Shown here: positions 5,634 through 10,534 of the stretch, piece by piece
Position numbering within the stretch: the first letter of the stretch is position 1
How the letters are laid out: each line of letters opens with the position of its first letter
DNA from: CAYYHA01 sp964471535
GTDB taxonomy: Bacteria > Myxococcota > Myxococcia > SLRQ01
Assembly (NCBI GenBank): GCA_964471535.1
Contig: CAYYHA010000140.1
Location: 1 to 10,534, forward strand
DNA: 10,534 nucleotides
Direction: 5' to 3'
Made by a program: the position numbers and the translations under genes
The notes under the pieces: generated by a model
What the model saw: only the letters and a program-made list of their open reading frames with translations
Told to the model about the DNA's origin: nothing
Databases searched by the model: none

Positions 5634-8285
5634 TCAGAGGCTGGGCCGGATCTCCTCGACCTCGAAGGCTTCGAGGATGTCACCCTGCTGTACGTCGTTG
5701 AAGCCAGCAATGGAGATACCGCACTCCATGCCGCTGGGCACCTCGCGCACGTCCTCCTTGAAGCGCTTGAGGCCGTCGAGGCGTCCCTCGTGGATCGGCT
5801 CCTTGCCCCGGATGACGCGGATCATGGCGCTGCGGAGGATCTTGCCCTCCACCACGGCACAGCCGGCGATGGCCCCCTTGCCGCTGATACGGAAGACCTC
5901 CTTCACCTCGGCGCGACCGAGGCTCTTCTCCCGGCGGATGGGCTCGAGGAGGCCTTCCATGGCCGCCTTCACGTCGTTGACCGCGTCGTAGATCACCTTG
6001 TAGGTGCGAATGTCCACCTTCTCCTGGTCGGCGGTCTTCTTGGCCATCGCATCGGGCTTCGTATTGAAGCCCACGATCATCGCACCCGAGGCCGAGGCGA
6101 GCATCACGTCCGACTCGCTGATCGCGCCCACGCCGCTGTGGATGAGGGTCACCTTCACCTTGTCCGTGGACAGCTTCTGCAGCGCCTGGTTCACCGCCTC
6201 GACCGAGCCCTGCACGTCGGCTTTCACGATGATCTTCAGTTCCTTCTGCGCGCCCCCCTCCATCTCGGCGAGCAGCTCCTTGAGGCTCTTCTTCTTGTCC
6301 ACGCCGGCATCTCCGGCGAGGCCCTTCTGCCGCTCGCGGTCGCGGTTCTTCTCCGCGAGCTCCCGCGCCGCGCGCTCGTCCTTCGCCACATAGAAGTTCT
6401 CGCCGGCGCGGGGCACGCCCGAGAGGCCTTGCACCTCCACTGGCATTCCCGGCCCCGCCTCCTTCACCTGGCGCCCCGTGTGGTCGGTCATCGCCCGCAC
6501 CTTGCCGTACTCGGTGCCCGAGAGAACGATGTCTCCGCGCCGCAAGGTGCCATCCTTCACCAGGACGGTGGCCACCGGACCCTTGCCCTTCTCGACCTTC
6601 GCCTCGATGACGATGCCTTGTGCCGGCGCATCGGGATTCGCCTTCAGCTCGAGGAGTTCGCCCTGCAGCTGGATCATCTCGAGAAGCTTGTCGATGCCCT
6701 GACCCGTCTTGGCGGAAACCTCGACCATGATGGTGTCGCCACCCCACTCCTCGGGGATGAGACCGTGCTCGGAAAGTCCCTGGCGAACGCGGTCGGGGCT
6801 GGCCTGAGGCAGGTCGCACTTGTTGATGGCCACGACGATGGGCACGTCGGCGGACTTGGCGTGGTTGATGGACTCCACCGTCTGGGGCATCACCGAATCG
6901 TCGGCGGCCACCACCAGCACCGCGATGTCGGTCACCTGGGCACCGCGGGCGCGCATCGCGGTGAACGCCTCGTGACCTGGGGTGTCGAGGAAGGTGATGC
7001 TGCCATCGCCCACCGGCACCGAGTAGGCGCCGATGTGCTGCGTGATGCCGCCGGACTCGCCCGCCGCCACCGAAGACTTGCGGATGTAGTCGAGGAGCGC
7101 GGTCTTGCCGTGGTCGACGTGCCCCATGACCGTCACCACCGGCGGCCGAGGCACCAGCTTGCTCTCGTCCACTGGCTCGGCGGCCTTGATCACGTCCTCG
7201 AGCTCGAGGCCCACCTTCTGCACGGTGAAGCCGTAGTCGGCGGCGAGGAGCTCGGCGGTCTCCACGTCGATGCCCTGGTTGGCGGTCGCGGGCGTGCCGA
7301 GCTGGAAGAGCTTGCGGATGAGCTCTGCCATCCGCACGCCCATCCGCTGGGCCAGATCGTGGACGGTGATGGTCTCCTCCATCCGGATCACGCGCTTGTG
7401 CTCGGCGGCGACCGTCACCTCGGTCTTCTTTCCCTTCTTGGTGGGGCGGCGCTTCCGGCCCCGCATGGGGACGTAGGCGCGCTCGCGGGCCATGGCCATC
7501 AGCTCGGTCTTGCTGAAGGCCTCCTTGGCACGCCGCACCCCGCCGGGCGTCTTCTTCTTGCCCGTCTTGTCCTTCGTGACGTCGACGAACTCCCGGCCGC
7601 GGCCGAGGGAGTCGGTGACCACCTGGTACTCCTTGACCGGGCCGATCCGCTTTCCGCGGGGCGCCGGCGGCACCTTGGGCTGCACCGGCACCTTGGGGCG
7701 CGAGATCACCACGGCCTGGGTCGCGGTCGGCGTCTTGGGCTCCTCCTCCTTCTTCTTTTCCTCCTCGGCCTTGGCCTCCTCCTCGCCCTCGCCCTTGGTC
7801 GCGCGCGCCTCGGCCTCCGCCCCGGCGGCCTTCGCCGGAGCGCCCTGGCCGGCCGTCTCCGAGGCCGCAGCTTCGGCACCCGCCGGCGTTCGAGCCGCCG
7901 CCTCGCCGCCTTCGGCCGCACCCGCCTCCGTCCCGGCCGCTTCGGCCGCCTCGGGGCGGGCGTCCTCGACCCGCTCGCTGACCACCTGCTCCTCGGCGGC
8001 CGAGGTACCCGGAGAGACGACCGTCTCGGTCACCACCTCGGTCGTGTCCCCCGTCTTCTTGCGGCGGCGCCGGCGCACCACCCCGGCGGGCGCGACGGCC
8101 TTCTTGCGGGTCTCCTCCGGTGCCCCGTTCCCCCGAATCCGGGCCATCGCCGCTTCCGCCTCGACCTCTTCCAAGCTGGAGCTGTGAGACTTCACCGCGA
8201 AGCCCATCGCCTGGAGCTTTTCGACCAGCTCCTTGTTCTCCATGCCCAGCTCTCTGGCCATCTCGTAGACGCGCTTCTTGGCCAT
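5634..8285 (-). CDS. infB: Translation initiation factor IF-2
   Basis: IF-2 is the GTPase that brings initiator fMet-tRNA to the 30S subunit and promotes 50S joining. The 883-residue product has all expected parts. An IF2_N helix bundle lies at 1-50 (KRVYEMARELGMENKELVEK). A low-complexity Ala/Glu/Lys-rich linker spans about 52-290, with a basic RRRRRKK patch at 71-77 and KKGKK near 283. A second IF2_N domain lies at about 303-355. The G domain carries G1 GHVDHGKT 388-395, switch I GGITQHIGAY 412-421, G3 DTPGH 434-438, G4 NKCD 488-491 and G5 SAK 524-526. Domains II, III and IV (fMet-tRNA-binding C2, ending DILEAFEVEEIRPSL) follow. It starts 8 bases after ylxR; AAGGA lies very close to the ATG and GAGG at the end of ylxR is another possible SD. 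The size is typical of a long-linker bacterial IF-2. No key residue is missing. Confidence 0.99.
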   Translation of the reverse strand: MAKKRVYEMARELGMENKELVEKLQAMGFAVKSHSSSLEEVEAEAAMARIRGNGAPEETRKKAVAPAGVVRRRRRKKTGDTTEVVTETVVSPGTSAAEEQVVSERVEDARPEAAEAAGTEAGAAEGGEAAARTPAGAEAAASETAGQGAPAKAAGAEAEARATKGEGEEEAKAEEEKKKEEEPKTPTATQAVVISRPKVPVQPKVPPAPRGKRIGPVKEYQVVTDSLGRGREFVDVTKDKTGKKKTPGGVRRAKEAFSKTELMAMARERAYVPMRGRKRRPTKKGKKTEVTVAAEHKRVIRMEETITVHDLAQRMGVRMAELIRKLFQLGTPATANQGIDVETAELLAADYGFTVQKVGLELEDVIKAAEPVDESKLVPRPPVVTVMGHVDHGKTALLDYIRKSSVAAGESGGITQHIGAYSVPVGDGSITFLDTPGHEAFTAMRARGAQVTDIAVLVVAADDSVMPQTVESINHAKSADVPIVVAINKCDLPQASPDRVRQGLSEHGLIPEEWGGDTIMVEVSAKTGQGIDKLLEMIQLQGELLELKANPDAPAQGIVIEAKVEKGKGPVATVLVKDGTLRRGDIVLSGTEYGKVRAMTDHTGRQVKEAGPGMPVEVQGLSGVPRAGENFYVAKDERAARELAEKNRDRERQKGLAGDAGVDKKKSLKELLAEMEGGAQKELKIIVKADVQGSVEAVNQALQKLSTDKVKVTLIHSGVGAISESDVMLASASGAMIVGFNTKPDAMAKKTADQEKVDIRTYKVIYDAVNDVKAAMEGLLEPIRREKSLGRAEVKEVFRISGKGAIAGCAVVEGKILRSAMIRVIRGKEPIHEGRLDGLKRFKEDVREVPSGMECGISIAGFNDVQQGDILEAFEVEEIRPSL

Positions 8286-8293
8286 CTTCCTTG

Positions 8294-8557
8294 CTACCTC
8301 GCGGTGCCGAGTCGTTTCTTGAGGGCCTCTACATCGAGAGCCTCAATCTTCACTCGACCTCGGAACCCACGGTGGACGTGACGCGGCTCGAGGGCGTGGA
8401 CGCATCGGGGATGGACCCAAGCGCCTCGGCCCGGGGCACGCCCGGTGAGGTCCGGTATGACGGTTCCTTGTTCATCGACTGCGATTCGGAGGAGATCCTC
8501 TTTGCGATCGCGGCAACCGCAAACCACGCAGGTGCGGATGGGTTCTGCACGCCCCAC
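8294..8557 (-). CDS. ylxR: YlxR family RNA-binding protein (RnpM-like)
   Basis: YlxR is a small protein encoded between nusA and infB; in Firmicutes it has been reported to bind RNase P RNA and was renamed RnpM. The 87-residue product starts with a GTG at 8557, 20 bases after the nusA stop. It has no well-placed SD (GGAG lies 14 bases upstream), so translation may depend on coupling to nusA. The signature RTCVVCGCRDRKEDLLR at 8-24 and the GRxxGRGA block at 39-46 (GRAPGRGA) are clear. Cysteines at 10, 13, 15 and 52 plus His49 (WVHPRC) could form a CxxC/HxxC metal site; many family members have cysteines at these places. The C-terminus is rich in Lys/Arg. The L7Ae-like ylxQ gene that follows ylxR in Bacillus is absent; infB starts 8 bases later. 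Confidence 0.9.
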   Translation of the reverse strand: MGRAEPIRTCVVCGCRDRKEDLLRIAVDEQGTVIPDLTGRAPGRGAWVHPRCVHALEPRHVHRGFRGRVKIEALDVEALKKRLGTAR

Positions 8558-8577
8558 GGCCGCCGCCCAAGCTCCGG

Positions 8578-10416
<1,839 letters not shown>

Positions 10417-10422
10417 GTCTCT

Positions 10423-10427
10423 CTCCT
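10423..10427 (-). promoter_or_regulatory. SD site that decides the nusA start
   Basis: AGGAG on the minus strand stands six bases before the ATG at 10416 and overlaps the putative rimP stop. It supports the upstream ATG over the internal ATG seven codons later. Confidence 0.65.
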
Positions 10428-10534
10428 ACTTTTCCGTCCCGTGAGCCGTGCGGTTGGGGGCTGGCCCGTGGGGCCGGGTGCTCTGGGCAGTGCCCCGGCC
10501 GGCGTGGCCCTTCGCAGCCTTGCCCTTCGCAGCC
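10426..10534 (-). CDS. rimP: C-terminal tail of the gene upstream of nusA, probably RimP (partial)
   Basis: A minus-strand frame open from the window edge ends with TAG at 10428-10426, and that stop overlaps the AGGAG of nusA. It would encode 35 residues: AAKGKAAKGH, AGRGTAQSTR, PHGPAPNRTA, HGTEK. The basic, Lys/Ala/Gly-rich composition and G/C third positions fit a disordered tail. The conserved neighbour upstream of nusA is rimP, the 30S maturation factor, so RimP is the natural guess, but no RimP core sequence is in the window. Two other frames are also open here, though neither ends before nusA. The first 24 bases hold a near-perfect repeat of GGCTGCGAAGGGC encoding AAKG twice. Confidence 0.5.
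   Translation of the reverse strand, partial: AAKGKAAKGHAGRGTAQSTRPHGPAPNRTAHGTEK

Noticed and set aside
8283..8300. Missing ylxQ (L7Ae-like) gene as an anomaly
   Set aside because: Only 8 bases separate ylxR and infB, so ylxQ is truly absent here, but many non-Firmicute bacteria lack it.
5790..8381. 863-codon open frame on the plus strand
   Set aside because: It is antisense to infB, rich in His/Leu/Arg/Gly with no recognisable domain, and is the expected mirror of a high-GC gene; the minus strand encodes an unmistakable IF-2.

Overview
The window is GC-rich chromosomal DNA. All eleven genes I can support lie on the minus strand, so the genome reads from high to low coordinates. It holds a conserved transcription/translation operon, a tRNA-maintenance group and the start of a peptidase gene. 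I see no rRNA, tRNA, CRISPR array, insertion sequence, phage gene or defence system.

The gene order (rimP tail)-nusA-ylxR-infB-ylxP-rbfA-nrnA-truB-dtd, the very high G+C at third codon positions and Shine-Dalgarno (SD) sites of the GGAGG type suggest a high-GC Gram-negative bacterium, perhaps of the former Deltaproteobacteria (Myxococcota-like). That placement is inference from gene order and composition. A run of ten Ns at 2529-2538 shows a draft scaffold, possibly a metagenome-assembled genome.

Layout, in transcription order. At 10534-10426 is a Lys/Ala-rich tail that probably ends RimP (30S maturation). NusA (transcription elongation and antitermination), YlxR (small RNA-binding protein), IF-2 (initiator tRNA delivery), YlxP/DUF503 and RbfA (30S maturation) follow at 10416-4610 with short gaps or overlaps. 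A 222-base spacer separates these from NrnA (DHH nano-RNase/pAp phosphatase), TruB (tRNA Psi55 synthase) and Dtd (D-aminoacyl-tRNA deacylase), which are tightly packed; the truB stop and dtd start share a base. After a 130-base spacer come a four-helix membrane protein of unknown function, TrmI (tRNA m1A58 methyltransferase) and, overlapping the trmI stop, the first 119 codons of an S9-type peptidase that leaves the window at base 1. The theme is coupling of transcription, ribosome assembly, translation initiation and tRNA modification or quality control.

The most notable local feature is in truB. Its PUA domain is split by the N gap plus about 214 bases (2315-2528) that do not read as TruB. 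Joining 2539 directly to 2314 restores a continuous frame of about 315 residues, so the extra bases look like a misassembly or an insertion. NrnA departs from the GGGH motif of its DHHA1 domain, and several operon proteins carry long charged or low-complexity tails. I found no convincing previously undescribed system.
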